DNA of 64,000 bases from Gracilaria domingensis (GCA_022539475.1 VCMS01000143.1:80073-144072), one strand, 5' to 3'. Shown: positions 32,600 through 44,186, counted from the stretch's first letter. The notes: generated by a model not told the origin, from the sequence alone. Numbers and translations: made by a program.

Positions 32600-34906
32600 T
32601 TAGGTGGCGCCACGGGCTCCATCAGGAGATGGGGTGGGGGGAGTTACTCTTGGAAATACTGGTGCAGAGTCGTTGGAATTCGTTAAAGTAGTAGGAAGTT
32701 CAGTTCTGTGGTCAGAAGTACCTACTGTAGGTAGATCAATTAATCCTCGATCCCGGTGCGGAAGAATCGCCGGGCGCGACGGTAGTGTAGCGGCTGTTGA
32801 CGGTTTTTCTTCCTGTTGAAGATCCTCTGCTTGGGTATTGGTTGAGGTGGGCCCGGTTGCGGTGGGTGGCGTCGGGGCGGGCACCACACGGTCACGCGAG
32901 ACTCGTTCATGACGTCCGTCAATGTCGAGTACGACGGTATCCGGATTGACGGAAATGACGCGATATGGTTCATCAGCGATGGGGGAGAGTTTATGTCTCT
33001 TTTCCTGGTCGGGATTGTAATACTCCTTCCGAAGCACAAAGCTGTTTGGCTCTACCACCACTGGTGTACCGCGAATTCAGCGATCGGAATTACGCTTGTA
33101 CGTAAGCTGTGCCTTGTCTATGGCCTTCCGGGCTACCGGTACCATCTTGATTAACCAATGTTTCCAGCTGTCCTTGTACATCCTTGGTGACGGTAAAGAC
33201 GCTAGCGTCGGTTGTGATTCGATTGCTACCGGTGGCGGTATCCTGGAAAGAACGAGTTCCAACGTCGAAAGCTTCCTTACCCAATGAATCTGGGTGTTAT
33301 AAGCGTACGTAATAGCATCGGTGTGCAAGTCCCAATCCTTTGGGTGATCCGCAACATAGGATCGTAATGCGTTAAGCATTGTACGATTAAATCGTTCTAC
33401 CTGCCCATTACACTGGGGATGATAGGTTGTTGTAAACAAATTCTTGACATCCAAGATACGGCATACGTCCATAAAGAACTTTGACGCAAACTGCGAGCCA
33501 TTGTCTGAAAGCAGATTAATGGTTGGCCCGTAAGTGAAGACCCAATGCGTCACAAATGCTTGTGCAACTGCTGCTGCAGTGATCCGCTTCAACGGAACCG
33601 TTCGCATTAACTTCGAAAACCTGTCCGTGATGACCAGGAGATACCTGTGACCGCGTACGGTTCGAATTAATTCGCCTAGAATGTCGATAGCGACGAACTC
33701 CAAGGGATCCCGGGCTGGGAACAGCGTCATCGACTTCGAATTTCGTTGGAGTTTGATGTTGTTCTTGGCGCATTCCGTGCATGAACGGGATACTGCGTAG
33801 CAGTCGAATGCCATATCTGGCCAATAAAAGTCTCTTCGGAGAGTTAGATACAACTTCCTGCCACCAGGGTGTCCCCCAGTCTTTGCATAGTTGGATATAT
33901 GGAGAACCCTCCATTGTAGGGAGTGTGGAACCACGATTTGAGGACGCAGCCCAACAATCCTAACAAGGAATCTCTGATCGTTGGTTAGAAAGGGTATCTT
34001 GAATCCCCCGTTGAGTCGGGCCCTTATCTGAGTACAGGAAGGATCCCCGTGCTGTTTACTTATTACCTCTTCAGCAGTAATGGGTTCAAATGAGCCAGGC
34101 GGTGGCTCGACCGCTTCTGCGGCGAGAATATCGTCACAGACGTCATCCTTAATTTCGCAGTCTTCCTCCCAGTCTTCCACCAAGAAGCATGATATGTCGT
34201 CGTCGTCGACAGGTTCTGCTTCACCAGACGTTCCTAAGCGGGAGAGCGCATCAGCCTGCATATTCAGGGTGCCCCGTTTGTACCGGACATCAAAATCGAA
34301 TTCCGATAAACGGAGACGCCAACGCATAAGGCGACCCGATGGCTCGGAGATCTCCATAAGCCAGCGGAGAGCCGAATGATCGGTATGTGCCTGAAAATGG
34401 GTTCCCATGAGATAGGGTCTTAAGGTAGACAGCGCCCAAACGACGGCGAGACACTCTTTCTCAGAGACTGAGTAACTACCCTCATTCAAGTTCAATGAAC
34501 GAGACCAGTATCCAACTGGACGTCGCTCGCCTTCCTTCGAGACTTGAAACAATGCAGACCCCACTTGGTGATCACTGGAATCAGTATCAACTTCATATGG
34601 AAGCCCTGGAGTCGGAAACGCCAAATTCGGCGGAGACGTAACAGCGTCGATTAACGACGAAAAGGCGGATGCTTCCGCTTCGCCGAATGGTTCCAATTTA
34701 ACTGGCTGTCCTTCCCTGAGGAAAGAGTTGAGAGGAGCTGCAGTATCAGCGAAATTCGGGACGAACCGACGGTAGACATTACACAAACCGATAAATGATC
34801 GGAATTCCGTTTGAGTTGTCGGATGTTTCACTTCCTTCAGCGACATCACCCTTACCTTGTCGACCGAGAGTTTCCCTGGGCGGATAATGTGGCCCAGATA
34901 TTTCAC
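32600..34906 (-). pseudogene. RNase H and integrase of the Ty3/gypsy element (fossil)
   Basis: The region starts with MKYLGHIIRPGKLS (RT connection). RNase H motifs follow (YEVDTSSDHQVGSALF; TDHSALRWL). The integrase then has a HHCC-type zinc segment (HPGGRKLYLTLRRDFYWPDM ... CTECAKNN), the catalytic Asp in FVAIDILG, the second Asp in LLSDNGSQFASKFF, and the Glu in CNGQVERFNRTM. A basic C-terminal part with KLSPIADEPYRVISV resembles the GPY/F module. It belongs to the Ty3/gypsy integrase family. Confidence 0.85.
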
Positions 34907-34930
34907 CGAGTCGGTAAAGAAATCGCATTT

Positions 34931-35929
34931 CTAGAACTTCAAGGTAACACCTGCGTCACGCAGAACCTGCATCACTTCCCTCACATGGGACATATGTTTA
35001 TCCATACTGTTGGAAAATACGACAATGTCGTCCAAGTACACAAGACAAGTCTTCCACTTGAATCTGGCAAACAGAATGCCAATCGCGCGCTGAAACGTAG
35101 CGGGAGCATTCGTTAGCCCGAAGGGCATCCTTTTGAAGCGGTACAGTTCTTGGTGACATACAAACGCGGTCTTGTCGCGATCTTCCTTTCGAATTGGAAC
35201 CTGCCAGTAACCCCAATTGGCGTCAAGGGCGGTAAATACTCTGGCGCTTCCCAGCCAGTCGATATACTAACCCATCCGTGCAATCGGATACACGTCTTTG
35301 ACGGTAACGGCGTTGAGTCGCCTGTAATCGATGCATAAACGCCACGATCCATCCGACTTCGGAACAAATACAACGGGTGATGCCCATGATGACTGAGCTG
35401 GCTCAATTACGTCGGCACGTAGCATTTTCTGGACTTGAGACTTTTCTTCTTCCCGTGCTTTCGGGCCTGCCCGATACGGGTGTTGCGCGATTGGGCGAGT
35501 ATCTGGGAGCAGATCAATACGGTGCTCCGTAATTCTAATTGTTCCAAGCGAACCGTCCCACATGGGAGTAAATTCTCGGAGCATGTCTCGCAACTTCTCG
35601 CCATGAGACGCTGGGACATGGTTCAGATTCAACTTCTCTAATTCCTCAACAGGATTCGTCTGTTCTGTGCCAGGGGGTAGCGCTGATTTAACCAGAATGA
35701 ACTGTCGTTCGTGGCCCGAACTAACTAGATTCACCGCTTCAGTAGCGACTGCTTCCGGTACGGCGGAGTTTTCGTTCTGGAGGAATCCGACAAAACGGCG
35801 TTTCCAGTACGCACCTCCCCATCCTTGGCTTCGGGCACACCGAGAACCTCGGACGTTGAGATTCTCGTCTGTACGAGCGCCTTCGGATGCGGCAGGACCG
35901 AACCCAGTACCTGGTGTTTGACTAGCCAC
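34931..35929 (-). pseudogene. reverse transcriptase of the Ty3/gypsy element (fossil)
   Basis: RT motifs in order: [54 protein letters not shown] and LVYLDDIVVFSNSMDKH (the YLDD active site). The order and wording are typical of Ty3/gypsy RT. Broken. Confidence 0.85.
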
Positions 35930-36012
35930 TGGGTGGTTATGCCAAAGTTGGCAACCAGTACCTGGAAAGGTTGATCGGGCTCAATAGAAACAACGCCATT
36001 AGCTAAAGCGAG

Positions 36013-36546
36013 CTATCGCTGATCGTATACCGATGAAGACGGTTGAACTAGTCGAATTCCATGTTGTTTGGAGACGCACTGCACCCATACTTGAGCTTCC
36101 GGCGAGATTGAAACGGATTTTGCTATGCGAAGCTTCGTTGATTTCGGATCCACGTTTGGAACCTCCTGATCCACAGGTAATGGAACGCACTTCCGGATTG
36201 CGCGCCTCAACGGCTTCCAAACAATCGGAATGGTTGTACCGTATTCAATTTCCACGGTTTGCGCCCTTGGGCGTATCGCTTCGACAAAGCGGTCGCAAAA
36301 ATCACAACCGAGTAAAACCGGTGCAGCGAGTGAATCGCAGACAACAAATTCAAGTCTTACCACGTAGGTTCCAAGTCTCACTGTGAGCGTTAAGTAACCA
36401 ACCGTGAGCAGCGGGTTGTTGTTCGCGTCAGCGATATCCAAGCCTGGACCATAGCGAACGAATTCCCGAAGTGCCGGGGGCACTAACGAAGAGTGAATGA
36501 GATTTAGCGCAGCGCCCGTGTCTAGCACAGACAGTTGGCGAACCAT
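36013..36546 (-). pseudogene. aspartic protease of the Ty3/gypsy element (fossil)
   Basis: VLDTGAALNLIHSSLVP carries the D-T-G active-site triplet with the hydrophobic lead-in of retropepsins. VLLGCDFCDRF follows in the position of the usual ILGxDF flap-proximal motif. Confidence 0.75.
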
Positions 36547-36812
36547 AAACTGGTGTGATTAGCCCAGGTCGGCGTAAACCTTATAATTCCTCTTGGCCAT
36601 CACAAAAACTTTATCCGGGTTACGGAAATTTCGGGATCGTACCCACGGACGACGGAGAACCGTTAAAAGCTTTGAGTCAACGTCGGATTGAGCCATCTTC
36701 CTCGTAAGGATCTTCCTCGCAAGGAAAGTGACCTGGGAGCGAAGCGGCGGCGCCTCGAGCATCTCCAACTTCGGCGCAGGAGACGCCCCTCCCGCGGGGG
36801 GAACTCCCAAGT

Positions 36813-38922
36813 TTAGTTTTTCTGGGCGGGGTTGGCCGGCGACGGCAAACTCTGCTCAGAGTGCGAAACAGAATTCCCGGGTTCGGGGTTGGTCACAGTT
36901 ACCTGTTCAGCCTGGTTCCGAGGTTGCTCAGTTCGAACGTTCTGTCCTGTAACAGGATTGCCAAACTTGGCCCTTTGCTGTTCATCATTCTTATTCGGAA
37001 CACGAGCAGGGTCAGCTGTTGAAAAGGACTCATACCACCCGATAATTTTCGGTAACTCCCGAGCGGGCAACATGCACGCAGATGCAATATGACCGGGTCG
37101 GTAACAAATACGACAGATGGTCGTCACGGACTTATCGAAAGATCGATTACCATCTGGCCGTCGTTGCGATTGCGCATTCACCCATCCTGGTCGTGAGAAA
37201 CGCCTGCCGTTGTTCGCGTAAGCGAGTGGAGCGGCCTGTACCCGTGGTCCTCCCATATGGAGTGCGGGGTCACCTTCCGAGGTCGGAGTCGACGACGACG
37301 GAATGTCAGGAGATCCGTGTGAATCGGGAGCACTTCCAACTAAGTGGACGTTATCCATATCCGGGTTCACGGAGTTTCTATGTTCCAAGGAAAGAGATGG
37401 AGATGACTCGTTGACGAGCAGCGCCCTTGAGCGACGGGGTTTCGGCGAGCGCCGAGCACGGAGGACTTCGCCTTCAGTCTGGGCGTAATCTTACGTTTCT
37501 CTTCGCGATATCGCGCCACCAAAGCCTTGATAGAAGGGTCCAACCCATCCACGAACATCGTGCATCTCTCCTGAGCGGAGTACACATTTCCACAGCGATG
37601 AAATGCTTTATTCAACCGAGTTGAGTAAACCGTTTCGGTCTCTTCAGTCTTCTGTTTAGTATCTCGCAGAGCGAGCCTCGCGTTGTGAATCGCGCTTCCC
37701 GTTGCAAAGGACCTAAGGAGATATTGGACCGCTTCCGGCCAACAACTGACACCTCTCTCAGATGCACCGGACGACCCTCGGACCGAGCTAAACTTATCTT
37801 CAGCCATCCCTGACAGAAAACAGGGTAAAGCGAGAAACGCTTGCGCCTGGTTCATACCGAGAATGTCGGCTTCCTACACAAAGCGGGCCAGGAAGTCCAG
37901 TACCAGAATTGGGTCTTCGCCATTGAATTTCTTCGTAAAGACGATATTCAGTCTTCTGATGTTGTCCTTCACCTTACCGGTGCTTCGCGAGGTGCGACTT
38001 GACGATGAATCGTCCAATCGGTAATAACGATACGATAACAGCTTCCTGTAGAGGAGATTTGTTGGGTTCAACTCCTTGAGTCCAGGATGACGTCTACCTT
38101 TCTCGCGAGAGCGAATCACTCCTTGAGTGGCATATGTCGCCTTCGACTTCGTTCCGCGGGATCGACTCCCATACCGTTCTCGGTCTTCCTAACTGTCCGA
38201 AGAAGTGAATGTAGTAGATTTCGCAGAGCGAACGCTAGAATTGGAACTAGAAGAATCCGAGTCGTAAAGGAGTTCCTTTTTGGATCGTCGATTTCCGTTA
38301 TACGGAGACTGGCGTGCCGAGCGCTTAGAGGCTTCTTCCTTAGCATTCTTCGCGTCAGATGCGTTATCCATCGGGATGATCTCTTCGAGAGTAGAAAACC
38401 GAGTGGTTAGGCGACCGATTTCAGCTCGATGCTCCTGAATAGAGGAATGGTAAGCTTGAACAAAGCGGCTGGTGCACCCAGACTTTCCAAAATGGAATTC
38501 ACATCTTGACGTGAGACACGAACGTCATTGGTCGGATCTACGATTTCAGCTTGATCAAGCTTCCCTCTGAGATACTGCAGATCCTCGAACAACGAGTTTT
38601 GCGAGAGCTGACTGACACGCAGTTGAGCCTCGAGGTACGAGTATCCAGGGGTTTCAACCACATCTTCTGGTCTCTCCGTGGCAGGAGTACCCGTAAGGGG
38701 CGGAGCTCCTGCCATAGAAGCGGCCATCGGACCTGACGTGACTGACGAAGCTCTCCAGGGTTCCGGGACCTGTTCATTGTCAGGCGACCTTGCAGGTACG
38801 GAGGCGCGTGAACGCGGAGGCCTAGGCGGAAACACACCAGCATCTCTGGCCACATCGTTTCGAGAGTTCGGCGCAGCTGGCGCCATACCGCGCCACGGTG
38901 TACCGAACAGCGGTAAGATCAA
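36813..38922 (-). pseudogene. Gag region of the Ty3/gypsy element (fossil)
   Basis: The N-terminal part is Pro/Ala/Arg-rich with a coiled-coil-like stretch (YLEAQLRVSQLSQNSLFEDL). The capsid-like core contains FLALPCFLSGMAEDKF and LLRSFATGSAIHNARLALRD. The C-terminal zinc knuckle CRICYRPGHIASAC fits C-x2-C-x4-H-x4-C. Spread over several frames and broken. Confidence 0.7.
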
Positions 38923-39103
38923 AATAACAAGGAGAGATCTCGATACTCCAAATAGTAAGTAACGAACAACAAATAGAACACTCTAGAGAGTCCACTGTTC
39001 CAGAGTAACTTCCCAAAAACCAATTGATCACTAATCTTGAAACCCCTCGACAAGAACGAGAACGAAGGAAAGAATCAAACCCGTTCTAGGTCGGGAGACC
39101 ACT

Positions 39104-40081
39104 TGTAGAGCAAAACCCCAGCAATGGGATCGTCTTTCAAGGCGTTCGAGTCCTTGCCCTCTAGACGAGGTGAACTCAGTGGTGAGCCCTCCGAACACGG
39201 ATAGTGCGGGTGTAAGACCGCCCGTGGTACGGGATATACCTACGGCGGTTGAGGGGTGAACGGGCGTGATCCAGGAATCCGGCGAAAAGTGACGAATGGT
39301 TGAGAAGAAAGGTACCGTAGAGCGGTGTAAGCCTTAGGCAAAAAGGGGGAGAAAGAAAGGAAAAAAAAGGGAATAAAGGAGAGGAATTTTGCGGCAGGAC
39401 GTGCGGCAAGCGGCAACAAACCCGGCGCCCGGAGACGACGATGTGTATTAAGCCCACGCAGCCCAAAGCTATATAGAGAGAGACGCTTCCGATTGTGGTG
39501 AAAGCAGTACAACTGCACAATAAAAGAAACAAAAAATCCGATGACACGGAATAAATAAGCCCAAGAGCAAGACCAAAATGGTCAGTATTGCCTGAGTGAT
39601 CCCGAGGGATAAACCAAATCCTACCGTACGCAATGACCTCCTGGCTGGAGTTGCACAATTCGCGATGGCAAACTAGTTCAGAGCCGAACTCGGTTTCTCT
39701 GTACTGAAGGAGGAGGTGACCGGGAGGTCACCCATTATATCGTAACCGATAAATTAGAAAAACTAAATTAAATAATCTAATGCACACCTGAGCAGGTCCA
39801 TACACGTGGTTCACGTGACAACTCGCAGCAGCGGCAAGTAAAATATCCGACAATCATAACAAAACATGTCGGAACACACCCATTTGCACACACGCGTACA
39901 CGCGATCAATACTCATCTGCGCCACGTCATGGCCAACCCCTCAGGGTTCTATACCTCAATACTGCCGAGAAGTATCCCATCCGTGGGCCAATACTCATAC
40001 CTTCCGAGTACCCGGAATCATTCTTAGCAGTGGTTTATGAAAACCATCCCCGTGTACCCGGCGAGCACTTTTTGATGTACA
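39104..40081 (-). repeat. 5' LTR of the Ty3/gypsy element
   Basis: 978 bp. TGTAGAGC at its left end and GATGTACA at its right end, followed by the target duplication ATAGA. The inner side abuts a TGGTCTCCCGACC primer-site-like sequence on the minus strand. Confidence 0.85.
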
Positions 40082-40086
40082 ATAGA

Positions 40087-41240
40087 CATAAAAATCGCCC
40101 ATTCAGGTTGCGATCAAAGCACCTGGTGTGTGGCTCAAAGCAAGGCTCTTGTTGATTGAAAGACTTGCAACTGCGTGTAGATTTCCGAAGCGCATTTTAG
40201 AAGAGACTCAGAACTGCGCGGCGCAAAAAGCAGCACATTGCTCCCTCCTGCCATTTTAACGACTTTCGTGGCCTCAGTCGCTTTTTTCGCACCTTTTTCC
40301 GTCGTCGCCATCGTCGAGTCTTGGCTCACCGTTTTGTTTGCGACCATCGCTCTTCCAGCCCGTTCGATTCCTCGCCGACGCACTAACTCGCCGTCGCTCG
40401 CTGTCACTCTCTCCACCGTAGTCGTCGTAGCCGTTGCTCGATATCTCTGTCGGCGTTGTCGGGATTACTCCCTGTTGCTTTCGCCGATACTCCCGCCGTC
40501 ATTGCCATTGCTCGCCGTTCTCCAAGCCGTCGCTCTGGCCGTTACTTTCACCGTATTCACCGCTGCTCGTCGTAGCCGTTGCTTTTGTTCACCGTTCTTC
40601 TTCTCGGCTCTAATCTTGCTCCACTGCCTTCGTGCTTGCCGTCGCTCTCTTGGCACTTGTCCTAACTCGGCATCGCTATATTCGATTCAACCTTTGTTTT
40701 TCGTCGTTCTTGTGCCTGTCGCACTCCTCGCATCAGCGCTGCTTTCACTTTCGTCGCAGATTCTCTTTTCGTCGTCGTCCCTACTCGCCGACGCTCTTCC
40801 TGAGTATTGAACTTGCGTCTGGTTGAAGAGGCCGGTCGTCGTTGCGCCCGTGATTTTCGTGTTAGGCCTGAGGGATTGCGCTGTCGTTCGATGTTGCAAG
40901 AGGGGTATAGTGGCTGGCACTGCGCGCACAGAACGGGCTCTACATATAGAAGCAGCACGAATTGGAGATACTGTTCGCCGTCTCCGCCGCGATCCGAAAC
41001 AACGAGAGCTTTCGCTGTCGCCCTCGCACTTCTCGCACCGCATGTGAAGATCTCCGTTGCTGCTCTTGCACATTGTTTTGTAGAACTTGGCTTGCGTGTG
41101 GATCTTCTTGTCGTGGAGCTTCGACTGTCAGGAATGTCCAAAACGCCAAATACCCACCCCAGGCTCATCGCTTTTTTGTCGATGCCCTTATGTTTGCTGT
41201 GGGTTAACATCTCTGTGAGAGCAACGCTTTGCACACAAAC
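40087..41240. other. low-complexity interior of the piggyBac element
   Basis: GTCGTCGCCGT-type repetitive DNA (about 40250-40800) gives long but compositionally odd frames on both strands: a Leu/Val/Ser-rich plus frame and a Thr/Arg-rich minus frame. A minus-strand Cys-containing stretch (MRCEKCEG, near 41035) may be part of a degraded coding region. No function can be assigned. Confidence 0.35.
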
Positions 41241-41759
41241 ATGAACCGAGACAAAGCACAAAAGATTTACCAAAGAGAATGCCAAGCCAATGACCAGCTC
41301 ACGAAGAATGCAAGACCAACACCCACGTTGACGCACACCGCATCATTTCCTGCCTCACATCATGCAGTTCGTCTGGACAAGATTTCAATAACAAATGACC
41401 CCGTTCGCATCCCATGCGTTGCAACTGCAAACGAGGATGCTGCTTGCAACAAATGCGGGGGTACCCCTTGTTGTTGGCTCCAGGTTGCTGAATCAGTGGT
41501 GGACGAAACAAAGACAGAATTTCCTGGTATAGGAACAGCAGACAAGAACAATAGCGCGGCCCGAAAGACCGCCTACAATGCATATGTGTATGAGCGGTAT
41601 GGAGTTTTAGGTGCTGGAAACAGAGTACAACTACCGCAATGCGCGCTGGAAGGCATGAGAACACTATGGCCTCATGAGATGGGCGCGTACATGGGCTACA
41701 AGGAAAACAAAGTTTACTTCTTATGTATCACTTCAGCGGTGGTGTTAGGATTTCGTTAA
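41241..41759 (+). CDS. Cys-containing companion ORF of the piggyBac element, 3' end replaced by an LTR insertion
   Basis: A 172-residue frame starts at the ATG at 41241 (MNRDKAQKIYQREC). It has a basic N-terminal third, then CNKCGGTPCCW, a zinc-ribbon-like cluster. A compact conserved-looking segment follows: AYNAYVYERYGVLGAGNRVQ, LPQCALEGMRTLWP, GAYMGYKENK. The last five codons and the stop come from the solo LTR that begins at 41743. It lies inside the piggyBac boundaries, converges on the transposase gene and overlaps the transposase's original 3' end. I recall similar LPxC...IRxxFP...GxYMGxKE proteins in other protist genomes but cannot name a family. A regulatory or DNA-binding role is speculation. 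Confidence 0.5.
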   Translation: MNRDKAQKIYQRECQANDQLTKNARPTPTLTHTASFPASHHAVRLDKISITNDPVRIPCVATANEDAACNKCGGTPCCWLQVAESVVDETKTEFPGIGTADKNNSAARKTAYNAYVYERYGVLGAGNRVQLPQCALEGMRTLWPHEMGAYMGYKENKVYFLCITSAVVLGFR

Positions 41760-42020
41760 TTCTGGTCATGTTTTTATTTGAATTTGTTATATTGCTACGC
41801 TTTTAGTTAGTCATTTAATGTTTTGATGCTTTCTTTGAATTCCCCGTGATCTAGCGATCCGATTTGATACCCTAATGATCCTCAGAGTCTTTGTTTGACA
41901 TTAGTTGTCATAATGTTACCAAGACATGTCACGTGTGATGTCTGCCTCGTCAGTTGACGTCATGACTGACTTCATAGTTTCGGTGCCTTGCTGGAACTTC
42001 TACAAATGGACACGTTTCAG

Positions 42021-42041
42021 GAACTTCTAGAAGCTTCTAGA
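42021..42041 (+). promoter_or_regulatory. heat-shock-element-like sequence in the chromovirus LTR
   Basis: GAACTTCTAGAAGCTTCTAGA contains TTC-nn-GAA-nn-TTC, the canonical alternating trimer bound by heat-shock factor, with extra half sites. It lies about 140-160 bp upstream of the LTR TATA box. The same sequence is present in the three other LTR copies (48195-48215, 54992-55012, 63291-63311). Confidence 0.6.
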
Positions 42042-42177
42042 CGACTCCACTGTCGATTTCTACGCACAGTTTCTACACTAATTCCGACGCAAGGGCCAGT
42101 ACTCATAGACACATTAGTTTGAGGGATATTCTAGAAATCTGCGTTAGCGACCTTATTTTCGAAGGTCCGATTCTCCA

Positions 42178-42183
42178 TATAAA
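42178..42183 (+). promoter_or_regulatory. TATA box of the chromovirus LTR
   Basis: CCATATAAACCC in sense orientation, about 80 bp before the LTR end. Conserved in all four LTR copies. Confidence 0.55.
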
Positions 42184-42253
42184 CCCTGGTCGACTGCCCG
42201 AACTCTCCTCGGCAGTCACCATCGTTCACGTTCTCAACCTCAGACCCAGTGGT

Positions 42254-44186
42254 CTAACAGGTGGCGAGCGTTGTGGTGACTTCATTGCATCTTCTTCGAT
42301 GAGCGTTGTTCGCTAAAAGCGTCTCAGCAGCGACCACTGACTCGTATATATCAGGTCGCGTTTCTTTCAGAGCATCTTTGTTATGGTAAAATGAAAAGCG
42401 GTTGACGTGGAAGCCTTTCATGCACGCAGTACAGGAATACATTGTGTACTTCCCGCGCCGGTTTGATGCTAATAAATTACATAGAACGCAACGATCGCTG
42501 TTTCGCCCCTCTGTCTCCAGCAGAATGTGAGTAGAGACATGCACGGCCTCCTCAATCGCTGGTTCCTCCCATCTCTCGGTACGAGTAACGTGGGTTAGAG
42601 TAGCCCGCCTTTGTTTGTATTCTACGTGTTCTGCAACCAACTGCTCTATAATTCGGTGTTTCATTTGAAGAACGTCAATGATTGAATCTCCCTTCTTTGA
42701 CATGGCACTCAGCAAGGCTTGAGCGTTTATAACACTAGCATCCAGAGTGAAAGTCAACAAGCTCATTGTAACGCGCCTCTCCTTCCGCAATGTGGCAGAC
42801 GTTGATCGTAATTGGTCAAAGCGATCAAGGCCATTCATAAATAGATTGTATGCGAGAATCACGGCCGGGACGTGTAGTGTAGAACGGCTCATTGACTCTT
42901 TCCCCGTCCATCGCTTTAAAGTTGCTAAGCCATGAACGCACTTTACAGCGTGAGCGTCTGGCTTCTTTATAAGTATTGACGGTGTGTCTGCCAAGTCATT
43001 CGTGTAGAATGAGACTACCGTCCGGTCCCTGAAAACGATAAAGCCAGCATTCTTCGCGACAGACACTGTAGTGTCCAATTTGCTGCTCTTCTCCAAAACC
43101 TGAACTAGCACCCACTCCCCTCGCTGAGCATGCTTTAGATTTGAAATTGCTTCCTTCAAAGCTGGGCGATTGATTCCGTCTACATTATTAAATCGAACGG
43201 TTCCAGGCACTTTACACTCTCCGTCCGAAACACGATCCAGTTGGCGCGCCAGCACATGTCTCGTGTAGAAATTGTCCATTACGATCAACCTACCTTCTCT
43301 CCGGATTGGGTGGAGCTTTGTTTGGTGCGCGAGTTGGGTGCACCATAATGCGGAGGGCGATGATTTCTTCACGAGACTTCCATCTACCTTGCGATCGACT
43401 GAGTTCTTTAGATCGCGGAAGATATTTGTGCACCGTTCCACTGGCGTTTGGCCTGATTTATTACGTGAACCGTTATCTTGCAGGCTATGCAAATACGCGT
43501 GTGACCATCCGAAGACCGCATCAAACCTAATGCCAAAGCGCACAGGTTTCGATTTCATGTATGTTCTGGCGCGGGTGCGGCCTTTTGTAGTGGCCGTTAC
43601 TCAGCCACTTGGTAGAGACACTACGCAGTAGTCACTTTAGTAGTTTAGATTGAGCGCCACCCATTCACATCGCGAGGCATGTCCCGCCTCTATGCGTCCA
43701 CGCCACTCAGAGACGCATTTCTGGGTGGCACTGTAGATTTTGGTGGAGCTCAAGCCGTGCTCGTTCACGAGCTGCGGCGTACTTAACGCCTTGCACGAAC
43801 GCCTCCAGAGTAAACCGGAGGCATCGAACTCCACACCTCTCACTCCACTATCTTGCGCTACGACCGAAGCGCACACCTTTGCATCTCACCATGTTTCCGT
43901 CCAATGTGCTTACTCCTACGGGAACGGGTAGTGTCGCCGTATTTCGTGAGTAATGTTCTAATAGTTTCCTACTGTGCCAGAGTGGATCGCGCTGTTCTGC
44001 ATCTCTCTCGAATTCCGGATACAAACGCAGTGCTGCCCTAATTCCCAGAAATACATCACAACCCATTACTCTCTTAAAGAAAGGTATGCTAAAGAGCTCT
44101 GTGAAACACCAGTAATCCTTCAAATGATTCAATCTACGAATCGATGTAGCAATCTCAAGACCTAAGTAAGCCTTAAGTTCGTCCAT
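42254..44186 (-). pseudogene. piggyBac transposase, interrupted
   Basis: The N-terminal part (44186-43876) reads MDELKAYLGLEI, YWCFTELF, then STLDGNMVRCKG (first catalytic Asp). After a 290-bp LTR-like insertion it resumes KGRTRARTYMKSKPVRFGIR, typical of the F-K-G-R ... KP-x-x-x-G segment. The second catalytic Asp is in IVMDNFYTRHVLARQL and the third in MNGLDRFDQLRS. The C terminus has the cross-brace zinc finger (CVLCNLL ... YSCTACMKGFHVNRF). The last codons and stop are altered by the solo LTR at 42259. Coding-like sequence continues upstream to about 44550 (LPNASECNFVIVAQELIDD) but with in-frame stops, so the gene is inactive even apart from the insertions. Function would be cut-and-paste transposition at TTAA. 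Confidence 0.85.
43586..43875. mobile_element. 290-bp LTR-like insertion in the piggyBac transposase
   Basis: The inserted segment starts TGTAGTGGCCG and ends AAGCGCACA (TG...CA) and is flanked by the 5-bp duplication CCTTT (43581-43585 and 43876-43880). On either side the transposase reading resumes sensibly. No internal direct repeat was seen, so it is best read as a small solo LTR of an element otherwise absent from the window. It has no coding capacity. Confidence 0.7.

Larger units (their letters stand above)
28071..40081 (-). mobile_element. Ty3/gypsy LTR retrotransposon with chromodomain and antisense ORF (fossil)
   Basis: A complete LTR-to-LTR element of 12.0 kb lies in minus orientation, inserted into a subterminal palindrome of the piggyBac element. 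The duplication is ATAGA (28066-28070, 40082-40086). Order in the sense direction: 5' LTR 39104-40081, a primer site starting TGGTCTCCCGACC, Gag, protease, RT, RNase H, integrase, chromodomain, antisense coding region, purine-rich AAGGAGGGGG tract, 3' LTR 28071-29049. The LTRs differ at about one site in ten over the stretch I compared, so it is fairly old. It is broken, with several breaks across gag-pol. Confidence 0.85.
41743..42259 (+). repeat. solo LTR of the chromovirus found at 48-63.6 kb
   Basis: 517 bp, TGTTAGGATTTCG ... GTGGTCTAACA, flanked by the 5-bp duplication GGTGG (41738-41742 and 42260-42264). It is the reverse complement of the LTRs at 47977, 54774 and 63073, with only a few differences. 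Its internal region was lost by LTR-LTR recombination. In sense orientation it carries CACGTG and TGACGTCA motifs (about 41930-41966), a heat-shock-type element (42021-42041), a TTCTAGAA (42129-42136) and a TATAAA (42178-42183). It sits at the tail-to-tail junction of the two piggyBac ORFs. Confidence 0.9.

Noticed and set aside
40238-40810. 190-residue hydrophobic plus-strand frame (membrane protein?)
   Set aside because: It comes from a GTCGTCGCCGT-type low-complexity stretch. Overlapping frames on both strands are equally open and no family is evident.
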